Shown: one piece after another, positions 1 to 15,000 of the stretch
How the letters are laid out: every line of letters begins with the position of its first letter
Numbering within the stretch: position 1 is the first letter of the stretch
Assembly (NCBI GenBank): GCA_033964015.1
Contig: CM066913.1
Location: 36,015,852-36,079,851, forward strand
Length of the DNA stretch: 64,000 nucleotides
Source of the DNA: Scolanthus callimorphus
Lineage: Eukaryota; Cnidaria; Anthozoa; Actiniaria; Edwardsiidae
Direction: 5' to 3'
Position numbers and translations under genes: made by a program
The notes under the pieces: generated by a model
Told to the model about the DNA's origin: nothing
Seen by the model: only the letters and a program-made list of their open reading frames with translations
The model's database searches: none

Positions 1-3000
1 CACAAAAGTGGTTGGTATGATGGTCGGTGCAATGCTCGAAACACTCTCACTTGGTGTTGTTGACGGCGATTCCGCAAACGATGGCTCCGAAGATATGCTA
101 GAGCTTTCCACAGATGACACTGTTGTAAGCAATTCCGAAGAAGAGGTCTCTGGTACGGTTGTGGAAAATGTCGCTTCAAGTGAACGGCTGATAGGCACTA
201 TACTTGTTGAGATCTGATCTATTGGACTTGTAGTCGCACGCTCTGTAGACTCGACATATGATGTAGAAACGGGAGGTCAGGAGATGTAGTCAAGCTGGCA
301 AACGGGCTTGTAACCTCCGAAGTCACAAAGGTGGTTGAAGTGATGGTCGGTGCAATGCTCGAAACACTCTCACTTGGTGTTGTTGACGGCGATTCCATGA
401 ATGATGGCTCCGAAGAAATGCTAGAGCTTTCCACAGATGACACTGTTGTCAACAATTCCGAAGAAGAGGTTTCTGGTACGGTTGTGGAAAAAGTCGCTTC
501 AATTGAGGGGCTGATAGGCACGGTACTTGTTGAGATCTGATCTATTGGACTTGTAGTCGCACTTTCTGTAGACTCGACAATTGATGTAGAAACGGAGAGG
601 TTAGGAGATGTAGTCAAGATGCCAATCGGGCTTGTAACCTCGGAAGTCACAAAGGTGGTTGAAGTGATGGTCGGTGCAATGCTCGAAACACTCTCACTTG
701 GTGTTGTTGACGGCGATTCCGCAAACGATGGCTCCGAAGATATGCTAGAGTTTTCCACAGATGACACTGTTGTAAGCAATTCCGAAGAAGAGGTCTCTGG
801 TACGGTTGTGGAAAAAGTCGCTTCAAGTGAAGGGCTGATAGGCACTATACTTGTTGAGATCTGATCTATTGGACTTGTAGTCGCACGCTCTGTAGACTCG
901 ACATATGATGTAGAAACGGGGAGGTCAGGAGATGTAGTCAAGCTGGCAAACGGGCTTGTAACCTCCGAAGTCACAGAGGTGGTTGAAGTGATGGTCGGTG
1001 CAATGCTCGAAACACTCTCACTTGGTGTTGTTGACGGCGATTCCGCGAATGATGGCTCCGAAGAAATGCTAGAGCTTTCCACAGATGACACTGTTGTCAA
1101 CAATTCCGAAGAAGAGGTTTCTGGTACGGTTGTGGAAAATGTCGCTTCAATTGAGGGGCTGATAGGCACGGTACTTGTTGAGATCTGATCTATTGGACTT
1201 GTAGTCGCACTTTCTGTAGACTCGACAATTGATGTAGAAACGGAGAGGTTAGGAGATGTAGTCAAGATGCCAATCGGGCTTGTAACCTCGGAAGTCACAA
1301 AGGTGGTTGAAGTAATGGTCGGTGCAATGCTCGAAACACTCTCACTTGGTGTTGTTGACGTGGATTCCGCAAACGATGGCTCCGAAGAAATGCTAGAGCT
1401 TTCCACAGATGACACTGTTGCCAACAATTCCGAAGAAGAGGTTTCTGGTACGGTTGTGGAAAAAGTCGCTTCAAGTGAAGGGCTTATAGGCACGGTACTA
1501 TCTATTGGACTTGTAGTCGCACTCTCTCTAGACTCGACAATTGATGTAGAAATGGAGAGGTCAGGAGATGTAGTCAAGATGGCAATCGGGCTTGTAACCT
1601 CCGAAGTCACAAAGGTGGTTGAAGTGATGGTCGGTGCAATGCTCGAAACACTCTCACTTGGTGTTGTTGACGGCGATTCCGCAAACGAGGGCTCCGAAGA
1701 AATGCTAGAGCTTTCCACAGATGACACGGTTGTAAGCAATTCCGAAGAAGAGGTCGCTGGCACGGTTGTGGAAAATGTCGCTTCAATTGAGGGGCTGATA
1801 GGCACGGTACTTGTTGAGATCTGATCTATTGGACTTGTAGTCGCACTCTCTGTAGACTCAACAATTGATGTAGAAACGGACAGGTCAGGAGATGTATTCA
1901 AGATGCCAATCGGGCTTGTAACCTCTGAAGTCACAAAGGTGGTTGGTGTGATGGTCGGTGCAATGCTCGAAACACTCTCACTTGGTGTTGTTGACGGCGA
2001 TTCCGCAAACGAGGGCTCCGAAGAAATGCTAGAGCTTTCCACAGATGACACTGTTGTAAGCAATTCCGAAGAAGAGGTCGCTGGCACGGTTGTGGAAAAT
2101 GTCGCTTCAATTGAGGGGCTGATAGGCACGGTACTTGTTGAGATCTGATCTATTGGACTTGTAGTCGCACTCTCTGTAGAGTCAACAATTGATGTAGAAA
2201 CGGACAGGTCAGGAGATGTATTCAAGATGCCAATCGGGCTTGTAACCTCTGAAGTCACAAAGGTGGTTGGTGTGATGGTCGGTGCAATGCTCGAGACACT
2301 CTCACTTGGTGTTGTTGACGGCGATTCCGCAAACGAGGGCTCCGAAGAAATGCTAGAGCTTTCCACAGATGACACTGTTGTAAGCAATTCCGAAGAAGAG
2401 GTCGCTGGCACGGTTGTGGAAAATGTCGCTTCAATTGAGGGGCTGATAGGCACGGCACTTGTTGAGATCTGATCTATTGGACTTGTAGTCACACTCTCTG
2501 TAGACTCAACAATTGATGTAGAAACGGACAGGTCAGGAGATGTATTCAAGATGCCACTCGGGCTTGTAACCTCTGAAGTCACAAAGGTGGTTGGTGTGAT
2601 GGTCGGTGCAATGCTCGAAACACTCTCACTTGGTGTTGTTGACGGCGATTCCGCAAACGAGGGCTCCGAAGAAATGCTAGAGCTTTCCACAGATGACACT
2701 GTTGTCAACAATTCCGAAGAAGAGGTCTCTGGTACGCTTGTTGAAAATGTCGCTTCAAGTGAAGGGCTGATAGGCACGGTACTTGTTGAGATCTGATCTA
2801 TTGGACTTCTAGTCGCACTCTCTGTAGACTCGACAATTGATGTAGAAACTGAGAGGTCAGGAGATGTAGTCAAGATGCCAATCGGGCTTGTAACCTCCGA
2901 AGTCAAAAAGGTGTTTGGAGTGATGGTCGGTGCAATGCTCGAAACACTCTCACTTGGGGTTGTTGACGAGGGCTCCGAAAAAATGCTAGAGCTTTCCAAC

Positions 3001-6000
3001 GATGACACTGTTGTAAACAATTCGAAGAAGAGGTCTCTGGTACGGTTGTGAAAATGTCGCTTCAAGTGAAGGGCTGATAGGCACGGTACTTGTTGAGATC
3101 GGATCTATTGGACTTGTAGTCGCACTCTCTGTAGACTCGACAATTGATGTAGAAATGGAGAGGTCAGGAGATGTAGTCAACATGCCAATCGGGCTTGTAA
3201 CCTCCGAAGTCACAAAGGTGGTTGAAGTGATGGTCGGTGCAATGCTCGAAACACTCTCACTTGGTGTTGTTGACGGCGATTCCGCAAACGATGGCTCCGA
3301 AGATATGCTAGAGCTTTCCACAGATGACACTGTTGTAAGCAATTCCGAAGAAGAGGTCGCTGGCACGGTTGTGGAAAATGTCGCTTCAATTGAGGGGCTG
3401 ATAGGCACGGTACTTGTTGAGATCTGATCTATTGGACTTGTAGTCGCACTCTCTGTAGACTCAACAATTGATGTAGAAACGGACAGGTCAGGAATGTATT
3501 CAAGATGCCAATCGGGCTTGTAACCTCTGAAGTCACAAAGGTGGTTGGTGTGATGGTCGGTGCAATGCTCGAAACACTCTCACTTGGTGTTGTTGACGGC
3601 GATTCCGCAAACGAGGGCTCCGAAGAAATGCTAGAGCTTTCCACAGATGACACTGTTGTAAGCAATTCCGAAGAAGAGGTCGCTGGCACGGTTGTGGAAA
3701 ATGTCGCTTCAATTGAGGGGCTGATAGGCACGGCACTTGTTGAGATCTGATCTATTGGACTTGTAGTCACACTCTCTGTAGACTCAACAATTGATGTAGA
3801 AACGGACAGGTCAGGAGATGTATTCAAGATGCCAATCGGGCTTGTAACCTCTGAAGTCACAAAGGTGGTTGGTGTGATGGTCGGTGCAATGCTCGAAACA
3901 CTCTCACTTGGTGTTGTTGACGGCGATTCCGCAAACGAGGCCTCCGAAGAAATGCTAGAGCTTTCCACAGATGACACTGTTGTCAACAATTCCGAAGAAG
4001 AGGTCTCTGGTACGCTTGTTGAAAATGTCGCTTCAAGTGAAGGGCTGATAGGCACGGTACTTGTTGAGATCTGATCTATTGGACTTCTAGTCGCACTCTC
4101 TGTAGACTCGACAATTGATGTAGAAACTGAGAGGTCAGGAGATGTAGTCAAGATGCCAATCGGGCTTGTAACCTCCGAAGTCAAAAGGTGTTTGGAGTGA
4201 TGGTCGGTGCAATGCTCGAAACACTCTCACTTGGGGTTGTTGACGAAGGCTCCGAAAAAATGCTAGAGCTTTCCAACGATGACACTGTTGTAAACAATTC
4301 TGAAGAAGAGGTCTCTGGTACGGTTGTGAAAATGTCGCTTCAAGTGAAGGGCTGATAGGCACTATACTTGTTGAGATCTGATCTATTGGACTTGTAGTCT
4401 CACTCTCTGTGGACTCGACAATTGATGTAGAAACGGAGAGGTGAGGATATGTAGTCAAGATGGCAATCGGGCTTGTAACCTCCGAAGTCACAAAGGTGGT
4501 TGGTATGATGGTCGGTGCAATGCTCGAAACACTCTCACTTGGTGTTGTTGACGGCGATTCCGCAAACGATGGCTCCGAAGATATGCTAGAGCTTTCCACA
4601 GATGACACTGTTGTAAGCAATTCCGAAGAAGAGGTCTCTGGTACGGTTGTGGAAAATGTCGCTTCAAGTGAACGGCTGATAGGCACTATACTTGTTGAGA
4701 TCTGATCTATTGGACTTGTAGTCGCACGCTCTGTAGACTCGACATATGATGTAGAAACGGGGAGGTCAGGAGATGTAGTCAAGCTGGCAAACGGGCTTGT
4801 AACCTCCGAAGTCACAAAGGTGGTTGAAGTGATGGTCGGTGCAATGCTCGAAACACTCTCACTTGGTGTTGTTGACGGCGATTCCATGAATGATGGCTCC
4901 GAAGAAATGCTAGAGCTTTCCACAGATGACACTGTTGTCAACAATTCCGAAGAAGAGGTTTCTGGTACGGTTGTGGAAAAAGTCGCTTCAATTGAGGGGC
5001 TGATAGGCACGGTACTTGTTGAGATCTGATCTATTGGACTTGTAGTCGCACTTTCTGTAGACTCGACAATTGATGTAGAAACGGAGAGGTTAGGAGATGT
5101 AGTCAAGATGCCAATCGGGCTTGTAACCTCGGAAGTCACAATGGTGGTTGAAGTGATGGTCGGTGCAATGCTCGAAACACTCTCACTTGGTGTTGTTGAC
5201 GGCGATTCCGCAAACGATGGCTCCGAAGATATGCTAGAGTTTTCCACAGATGACACTGTTGTAAGCAATTCCGAAGAAGAGGTTTCTGGTACGGTTGTGG
5301 AAAATGTCGCTTCAATTGAGGGGCTGATAGGCACGGTACTTGTTGAGATCTGATCTATTGGACTTGTAGTCGCACTTTCTGTAGACTCGACAATTGATGT
5401 AGAAACGGAGAGGTTAGGAGATGTAGTCAAGATGCCAATCGGGCTTGTAACCTCGGAAGTCACAAAGGTGGTTGAAGTAATGGTCGGTGCAATGCTCGAA
5501 ACACTCTCACTTGGTGTTGTTGACGGGATTCCGCAAACGATGGCTCCGAAGAAATGCTAGAGCTTTCCACAGATGACACTGTTGCCAACAATTCCGAAGA
5601 AGAGGTTTCTGGTACGGTTGTGGAAAATGTCGCTTCAAGTGAAGGGCTTATAGGCACGGTACTATCTATTGGACTTGTAGTCGCACTCTCTCTAGACTCG
5701 ACAATTGATGTAGAAATGGAGAGGTCAGGAGATGTAGTCAAGATGGCAATCGGGCTTGTAACCTCCGAAGTCACAAAGGTGGTTGAAGTGATGGTCGGTG
5801 CAATGCTCGAAACACTCTCACTTGGTGTTGTTGACGGCGATTCCGCAAACGAGGGCTCCGAAGAAATGCTAGAGCTTTCCACAGATGACACGGTTGTAAG
5901 CAATTCCGAAGAAGAGGTCGCTGGCACGGTTGTGGAAAATGTCGCTTCAATTGAGGGGCTGATAGGCACGGTACTTGTTGAGATCTGATCTATTGGACTT

Positions 6001-9000
6001 GTAGTCGCACTCTCTGTAGACTCAACAATTGATGTAGAAACGGACAGGTCAGGAGATGTATTCAAGATGCCAATCGGGCTTGTAACCTCTGAAGTCACAA
6101 AGGTGGTTGGTGTGATGGTCGGTGCAATGCTCGAAACACTCTCACTTGGTGTTGTTGACGGCGATTCCGCAAACGAGGGCTCCGAAGAAATGCTAGAGCT
6201 TTCCACAGATGACACTGTTGTAAGCAATTCCGAAGAAGAGGTCGCTGGCACGGTTGTGGAAAATGTCGCTTCAATTGAGGGGCTGATAGGCACGGTACTT
6301 GTTGAGATCTGATCTATTGGACTTGTAGTCGCACTCTCTGTAGAGTCAACAATTGATGTAGAAACGGACAGGTCAGGAGATGTATTCAAGATGCCAATCG
6401 GGCTTGTAACCTCTGAAGTCACAAAGGTGGTTGGTGTGATGGTCGGTGCAATGCTCGAGACACTCTCACTTGGTGTTGTTGACGGCGATTCCGCAAACGA
6501 GGGCTCCGAAGAAATGCTAGAGCTTTCCACAGATGACACTGTTGTAAGCAATTCCGAAGAAGAGGTCGCTGGCACGGTTGTGGAAAATATCGCTTCAATT
6601 GAGGGGCTGATAGGCACGGCACTTGTTGAGATCTGATCTATTGGACTTGTAGTCACACTCTCTGTAGACTCGAAAATTGATGTAGAAACGGACAGGTCAG
6701 GAGATGTATTCAAGATGCCAATCGGGCTTGTAACCTCTGAAGTCACAAAGGTGGTTGGTGTGATGGTCGGTGCAATGCTCGAAACACTCTCACTTGGTGT
6801 TGTTGACGGCGATTCCGCAAACGAGGGCTCCGAAGAAATGCTAGAGCTTTCCACAGATGACACTGTTGTAAGCAATTCCGAAGAAGATGTCGCTGGCACG
6901 GTTGTGGAAAATGTCGCTTCAATTGAGGGGCTGATAGGCACGGTACTTGTTGAGATCTGATCTATTGGACTTGTAGTCGCACTCTCTGTAGAGTCAACAA
7001 TTGATGTAGAAACGGACAGGTCAGGAGATGTATTCAAGATGCCAATCGGGCTTGTAACCTCTGAAGTCACAAAGGTGGTTGGTGTGATGGTCGGTGCAAT
7101 GCTCGAAACACTCTCACTTGGTGTTGTTGACGGCGATTCCGCAAACGAGGGCTCCGAAGAAATGCTAGAGCTTTCCACAGATGACACTGTTGTAAGCAAT
7201 TCCGAAGAAGAGGTCGCTGGCACGGTTGTGGAAAATGTCGCTTCAATTGAGGGCTGATAGGCACGGCACTTGTTGAGATCTGATCTATTGGACTTGTAGT
7301 CGCACTCTCTGTAGACTCAACAATTGATGTAGAAACGGACAGGTCAGGAGATGTATTCAAGATGCCACTCGGGCTTGTAACCTCTGAAGTCACAAAGGTG
7401 GTTGGTGTGATGGTCGGTGCAATGCTCGAAACACTCAACCTTGGTGTTGTTGACGGCGATTCCGCAAACGAGGGCTCCGAAGAAATGCTAGAGCTTTCCA
7501 CAGATGACACTGTTGTCAACAATTCCGAAGAAGAGGTCTCTGGTACGCTTGTTGAAAATGTCGCTTCAAGTGAAGGGCTGATAGGCACGGTACTTGTTGA
7601 GATCTGATCTATTGGACTTCTAGTCGCACTCTCTGTAGACTCGACAATTGATGTAGAAACTGAGAGGTCAGGAGATGTAGTCAAGATGCCAATCGGGCTT
7701 GTAACCTCCGAAGTCAAAAGGTGTTTGGAGTGATGGTCGGTGCAATGCTCGAAACACTCTCACTTGGGGTTGTTGACGAGGGCTCCGAAAAATGCTAGAG
7801 CTTTCCAACGATGACACTGTTGTAAACAATTCTGAAGAAGAGGTCTCTGGTACGGTTGTGAAAATGTCGCTTCAAGTGAAGGGCTGATAGGCACGGTACT
7901 TGTTGAGATCTGATCTATTGGACTTGTAGTCGCACTCTCTGTAGACTCGACAATTGATGTAGAAATGGAGAGGTCAGGAGATGTAGTCAAGATGCCAATC
8001 GGGCTTGTAACCTCCGAAGTCACAAAGGTGGTTGAAGTGATGGTCGGTGCAATGCTCGAAACACTCTCACTTGGTGTTGTTGACGGCGATTCCGCAAACG
8101 ATGGCTCCGAAGATATGCTAGAGCTTTCCACAGATGACACTGTTGTAAGCAATTCCGAAGAAGAGGTCTCTGGTACGGTTGTGGAAAATGTCGCTTCAAG
8201 TGAAGGGCTGATAGGCACTATACTTGTTGAGATTTGATCTATTGGACTTGTAGTCGCACTCTCTGTGGACTCGACAATTGATGTAGAAACGGAGAGGTCA
8301 GGAGATGTAGTCAAGATGGCAATCGGGCTTCTAACCTCCGAAGTCACAAAGGTGGTTGAAGTGATGGTCGGTGCAATGCTCGAAACACTCTCACTTGGTG
8401 TTGTTGACGGCGATTCCGCAAACCATGGCTCCGAAGATATGCTAGAGCTTTCCACAGATGACACTGTTGTAAACAATTCCGAAGAAGAGGTCTCTGGTAC
8501 GGTTGTGGAAAATGTCGCTTCAAGTGAAGGGCTGATAGGCACTATACTTGTTGAGATCTGATCTATTGGACTTGTAGTCGCACTCTCTGTGGACTCGACA
8601 ATCGATGTAGAAACGGAGAGGTCAGGATATGTAGTCAAGATGGCAATCGGGCTTGTAACCTCCGAAGTCACAAAGGTGGTTGGTATGATGGTCGGTGCAA
8701 TGCTCGAAACACTCTCACTTGGTGTTGTTGACGGCGATTCCGCAAACGATGGCTCCGAAGATATGCTAGAGCTTTCCACAGATGACACTGTTGTAAGCAA
8801 TTCCGAAGAAGAGGTCTCTGGTACGGTTGTGGAAAATGTCGCTTCAAGTGAACGGCTGATAGGCACTATACTTGTTGAGATCTGATCTATTGGACTTGTA
8901 GTCGCACGCTCTGTAGACTCGACATATGATGTAGAAACGGGGAGGTCAGGAGATGTAGTCAAGCTGGCAAACGGGCTTGTAACCTCCGAAGTCACAAAGG

Positions 9001-12000
9001 TGGTTGAAGTGATGGTCGGTGCAATGCTCGAAACACTCTCACTTGGTGTTGTTGACGGCGATTCCGCAAACGATGGCTCCGAAGAAATGCTAGAGCTTTC
9101 CACAGATGACACTGTTGGCAACAATTCCGAAGAAGAGGTTTCTGGTACGGTTGTGGAAAATGTCGCTTCAAGTGAAGGGCTTATAGGCACGGTACTTGTT
9201 GAGATCTGATCTATTGGACTTGTAGTCACACTCTCTGTAGACTCGACAATTGATGTAGAAACGGAGAGGTCAGGAGATGTATTCAGGATGCCAATCGGGC
9301 TTGTAACCTCTGAAGTCACAAAGGTGGTTGGTGTGATGGTCGGTGCAATGCTCGAAACACTCTCACTTGGTGTTGTTGACGGCGATTCCGCAAACGAAGG
9401 CTCCGAAGAAATGCTAGAGCTTTCGACAGATGACACTGTTGTCAACAATTCCGAAGAAGAGGTCTCTGGTACGGTTGTGGAAAATGTCGCTTCAAGTGAA
9501 GGGCTGATAGGCACTATACTTGTTGAGATCTGATCTATTGGACTTGTAGTCGCACTCTCTGTAGACTCGAAAATTGATGTAGAAACGGAGAGGTCAGGAG
9601 ATGTAGTCAAGATGCGAATCGGGCTTGTAACTTCCGAAGTCACAAAGGTGGTTGAAGTGATGGTCGGTGCAATGCTCGAAACACTCTCACTTGGTGTTGT
9701 TGACGGCGATTCCGCAAACGTTGGCTCCGAAGACATGCTAGAGCTTTCCACAGATGACACTGTTGTAAACAATTCCGAAGAAGAGGTCTCTGGTACGGTT
9801 GTGGAAAATGTCGCTTCAAGTGAAGGGCTGATAGGCACTATACTTGTTGAGATCTGATCTATTGGACTTGTAGTCACACTCTCTGTAGACTCGACAATTG
9901 ATGTAGAAACGGAGAGGTCAGGAGATGTATTCAAGATGCCAATCGGGCTTGTAACCTCCGAAGTCACAAAGGTGGTTGAAGTGATGGTCGGTGCAATGCT
10001 CGAAACACTCTCACTTGGTGTTGTTGACGGCGATTCCGCAAACGAGGGCTCCGAAGAAATGCTAGAGCTTTCCACAGATGACACTGTTGTAAGCAATTCC
10101 GAAGAAGAGGTCGCTGGCACGGTTGTGGAAAATGTCGCTTCAATTGAGGGCTGATAGGCACGGTATTTGTTGAGATCTGATCTATTGGACTTGTAGTCGC
10201 ACTCTCTGTAGACTCAACAATTGATGTAGAAACGGACAGGTCAGGAGATGTATTCAAGATGCCAATCGGGCTTGTAACCTCTGAAGTCACAAAGGTGGTT
10301 GGTGTGATGGTCGGTGCAATGCTCGAAACACTCTCACTTGGTGTTGTTGACGGCGATTCCGCAAACGAGGGCTCCGAAGAAATGCTAGAGCTTTCCACAG
10401 ATGACACTGTTGTAAGCAATTCCGAAGAAGAGGTCGCTGGCACGGTTGTGGAAAATGTCGCTTCAAGTGAAGGGCTGATAGGCACTATACTTGTTGAGAT
10501 TTGATCTATTGGACTTGTAGTCGCACTCTCTGTGGACTCGACAATTGATGTAGAAACGGAGAGGTCAGGAGATGTAGTCAAGATGGCAATCGGGCTTCTA
10601 ACCTCCGAAGTCACAAAGGTGGTTGAAGTGATGGTCGGTGCAATGCTCGAAACACTCTCACTTGGTGTTGTTGACGGCGATTCCGCAAACGTTGGCTCCG
10701 AAGATATGCTAGAGCTTTCCACAGATGACACTGTTGTAAGCAATTCCGAAGAAGAGGTCGCTGGCACGGTTGTGGAAAATGTCGCTTCAATTGAGGGGCT
10801 GATAGGCACGGTACTTGTTGAGATCTGATCTATTGCACTTGTAGTCGCACTCTCTGTAGACTCAACAATTGATGTAGAAACGGACAGGTCAGGAGATGTA
10901 GTCAAGATGGCAATCGGGCTTGTAACCCCCGAAGTCACAAAGGTGGTTGAAGTGATGGTCGGTGCAATGCTCGAAACACTCTCACTTGGTGTTGTTGACG
11001 GCGATTCCGCAAACGAGGGCTCCGAAGAAATGCTAGAGCTTTCCACAGATGACACGGTTGTAAGCAATTCCGAAGAAGAGGTCGCTGGCACGGTTGTGGA
11101 AAATGTCGCTTCAATTGAGGGGCTGATAGGCACGGTACTTGTTGAGATCTGATCTATTGGACTTGTAGTCGCACTCTCTGTAGACTCAACAATTGATGTA
11201 GAAACGGACAGGTCAGGAGATGTATTCAAGATGCCAATCGGGCTTGTAACCTCTGAAGTCACAAAGGTGGTTGGTGTGATGGTCGGTGCAATGCTCGAAA
11301 CACTCTCACTTGGTGTTGTTGACGGCGATTCCGCAAACGAGGGCTCCGAAGAAATGCTAGAGCTTTCCACAGATGACACTGTTGTAAGCAATTCCGAAGA
11401 AGAGGTCGCTGGCACGGTTGTGGAAAATGTCGCTTCAATTGAGGGGCTGATAGGCACGGTACTTGTTGAGATCTGATCTATTGGACTTGTAGTCGCACTC
11501 TCTGTAGACTCAACAATTGATGTAGAAAGGGACAGGTCAGGAGATGTATTCAAGATGCCAATCGGGCTTGTAACCTCTGAAGTCACAAAGGTGGTTGGTG
11601 TGATGGTCGGTGCAATGCTCGAAACACTCTCACTTGGTGTTGTTGACGGCGATTCCGCAAACGAGGGCTCCGAAGAAATGCTAGAGCTTTCCACAGATGA
11701 CACTGTTGTCAACAATTCCGAAGAAGAGGTCTCTGGTACGCTTGTTGAAAATGTCGCTTCAAGTGAAGGGCTGATAGGCACGGTACTTGTTGAGATCTGA
11801 TCTATTGGACTTCTAGTCGCACTCTCTGTAGACTCGACAATTGATGTAGAAACTGAGAGGTCAGGAGATGTAGTCAAGATGCCAATCGGGCTTGTAACCT
11901 CCGAAGTCAAAAGGTGTTTGGAGTGATGGTCGGTGCAATGCTCGAAACACTCTCACTTGGGTTGTTGACGAGGGCTCCGAAAAAATGCTAGAGCTTTCCA

Positions 12001-15000
12001 ACGATGACACTGTTGTAAGCAATTCCGAAGAAGAGGTCGCTGGCACGGTTGTGGAAAATGTCGCTTCAATTGAGGGCTGATAGGCACGGTACTTGTTGAG
12101 ATCTGATCTATTGGACTTGTAGTCGCACTCTCTGTAGACTCAACAATTGATGTAGAAAGGGACAGGTCAGGAGATGTATTCAAGATGCCAATCGGGCTTG
12201 TAACCTCTGAAGTCACAAAGGTGGTTGGTGTGATGGTCGGTGCAATGCTCGAAACACTCTCACTTGGTGTTGTTGACGGCGATTCCGCAAACGAGGGCTC
12301 CGAAGAAATGCTAGAGCTTTCCACAGATGACACTGTTGTCAACAATTCCGAAGAAGAGGTCTCTGGTACGCTTGTTGAAAATGTCGCTTCAAGTGAAGGG
12401 CTGATAGGCACGGTACTTGTTGAGATCTGATCTATTGGACTTCTAGTCGCACTCTCTGTAGACTCGACAATTGATGTAGAAACTGAGAGGTCAGGAGATG
12501 TAGTCAAGATGGCAATCGGGCTTGTAACTTCCGAAGTCACAAAGGTGGTTGAAGTGATGGTCGGTGCAATGCTCGAAACACTCTCACTTGGTGTTGTTGA
12601 CGGCGATTCCGCAAACGTTGGCTCCGAAGATATGCTAGAGCTTTCCACAGATGACACTGTTGTAAGCAATTCCGAAGAAGAGGTCTCTGGTACGGTTGTG
12701 GAAAATGTCGCTTCAAGTGAAGGGCTGATAGGCACTATACTTGTTGAGATCTGATCTATTGGACTTGTAGTCGCACTCTCTGTAGACTCGACAATTGATG
12801 TAGAAACGGAGAGGTCAAGAGATGTAGTCAAGATGCGAATCGGGCTTGTAACTTCCGAAGTCACAAAGGTGGTTGAAGTGATGGTCGGTGCAATGCTCGA
12901 AACACTCTCACTTGGTGTTGTTGACGGCGATTCCGCAAACGATGGCTCCGAAGATATGCTAGAGCTTTCCACAGATGACACTGTTGTAAACAATTCCGAA
13001 GAAGAGGTCTCTGGTACGGTTGTGGAAAATGTCGCTTCAAGTGAAGGGCTGATAACTATACTTGTTGAGATCTGATCTATTGGACTTGTAGTCGCACGCT
13101 CTGTAGACTCGACATATGATGTAGAAACGGGGAGGTCAGGAGATGTAGTCAAGATGGCAAACGGGCTTGTAACGTCCGAAGTCACAAAGGTGGTTGAAGT
13201 GATGGTCGGTGCAATGCTCGAAACACTCTCACTTGGTGTTGTTGACGGCGATTCCGCAAACGATGGCTCCGAAGAAATGCTAGAGCTTTCCACAGATGAC
13301 ACTGTTGAAAACAATTCCGAAGAAGAGGTTTCTGGTACGGTTGTGGAAAATGTCGCTTCAAGTGAAGGGCTGATAGGCACTATACTTGTTGAGATCTGAT
13401 CTATTGGACTTGTAGTCGCACGCTCTGTAGACTCGACATATGATGTAGAAACGGGGAGGTCAGGAGATGTAGTCAAGCTGGCAAACGCGCTTGTAACCTC
13501 CGAAGTCACAAAGGTGGTTGAAGTGATGGTCGGTGCAATGCTCGAAACACTCTCACTTGGTGTTGTTGACGGCGATTCCGCAAATGATGGCTCCGAAGAA
13601 ATGCTAAAGCTTTCCACAGATGACACTGTTGTCAACAATTCCGAAGAAGAGGTTTCTGGTACGGTTGTGGAAAATGTCGCTTCAATTGAGGGGCTGATAG
13701 GCACGGTACTTGTTGAGATCTGATCTATTGGACTTGTAGTCGCACTCTCTGTAGACTCGACAATTGATATAGAAACGGAGAGGTCAGGAGATGTTGTCAA
13801 GATGCCAATCGGGCTTGTAACCTCCGAAGTCACAAAGGTGGTTGAAGTGATGGTCGGTGCAATGCTCGAAACACTCTCACTTGGTGTTGTTGACGGCGAT
13901 TCCGCAAACGATGGCTCCGAAGATATGCTAGAGTTTTCCACAGATGACACTGTTGTAAGCAATTCCGAAGAAGAGGTCTCTGGTACGGTTGTGGAAAAGT
14001 CGCTTCAAGTGAAGGGCTGATAGGGACTATACTTGTTGAGATCTGATCTATTGGACTTGTAGTCGCACGCTCTGTAGACTCGACATATGATGTAGAAACG
14101 GGGAGGTCAGGAGATGTAGTCAAGCTGGCAAACGGGCTCGTAACCTCCGAAGTCACAAAGGTGGTTGAAGTGATGGTCGGTGCAATGCTCGAAACACTCT
14201 CACTTGGTGTTGTTGACGGCGATTCCGCAAACGAGGGCTCCGAAGAAATGCTAGAGCTTTCCACAGATGACACTGTTGTAAGCAATTCCGAAGAAGAGGT
14301 CGCTGGCACGGTTGTGAAAAATGTCGCTTCAATTGAGGGGCTGGTAAGCACGGTACTTGTTGAGATCTGATCTATTGGACTTCTAGTCGCACTCTCTGTA
14401 GACTCGACAATTGATGTAGAAACGGAGAGGTCAGGAGATGTAGTCAAGATGCCAATCGGGCTTGTAACCTCCGAAGTCACAAAGGTGGTTGAAGTGATGG
14501 TCGGTGCAATGCTCGAAACACTCTCACTTGGTGTTGTTGACGGCGATTCCGCAAACGATGGCTCCGAAGATATGCTAGAGCTTTCCACAGATGACACTGT
14601 TGTAAGCAATTCCGAAGAAGAGGTCTCTGGTACGGTTGTGGAAAATGTCGCTTCAAGTGAAGGGCTGATAGGCACTATACTTGTTGAGATTTGATCTATT
14701 GGACTTCTAGTCGCACTCTCTGTGGACTCGACAATTGATGTAGAAACGGAGAGGTCAGGAGATGTAGTCAAGATGGCAATCGGGCTTCTAACCTCCGAAG
14801 TCACAAAGGTGGTTGAAGTGATGGTCGGTGCAATGCTCGAAACACTCTCACTTGGTGTTGTTGACGGCGATTCCGCAAACGAGGGCTCCGAAGAAATGCT
14901 AGAGCTTTCCACAGATGACACTGTTGTAAGCAATTCCGAAGAAGAGGTCGCTGGCACGGTTGTGAAAAATGTCGCTTCAATTGAGGGGCTGGTAAGCACG

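Larger units (their letters stand above)
1..8240. repeat. segmental duplication inside the array (1-3,430 and 4,489-8,240)
   Basis: Position 1 corresponds to 4,489, 540 to 5,029, 1,824 to 5,988, 2,472 to 6,636, 2,796 to 7,607 and 3,427 to 8,237. The offset changes from 4,488-4,489 to 4,164 (one unit lost) and then to 4,811 (two units gained). This shows block duplication followed by single-unit gain and loss. Confidence 0.85.
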
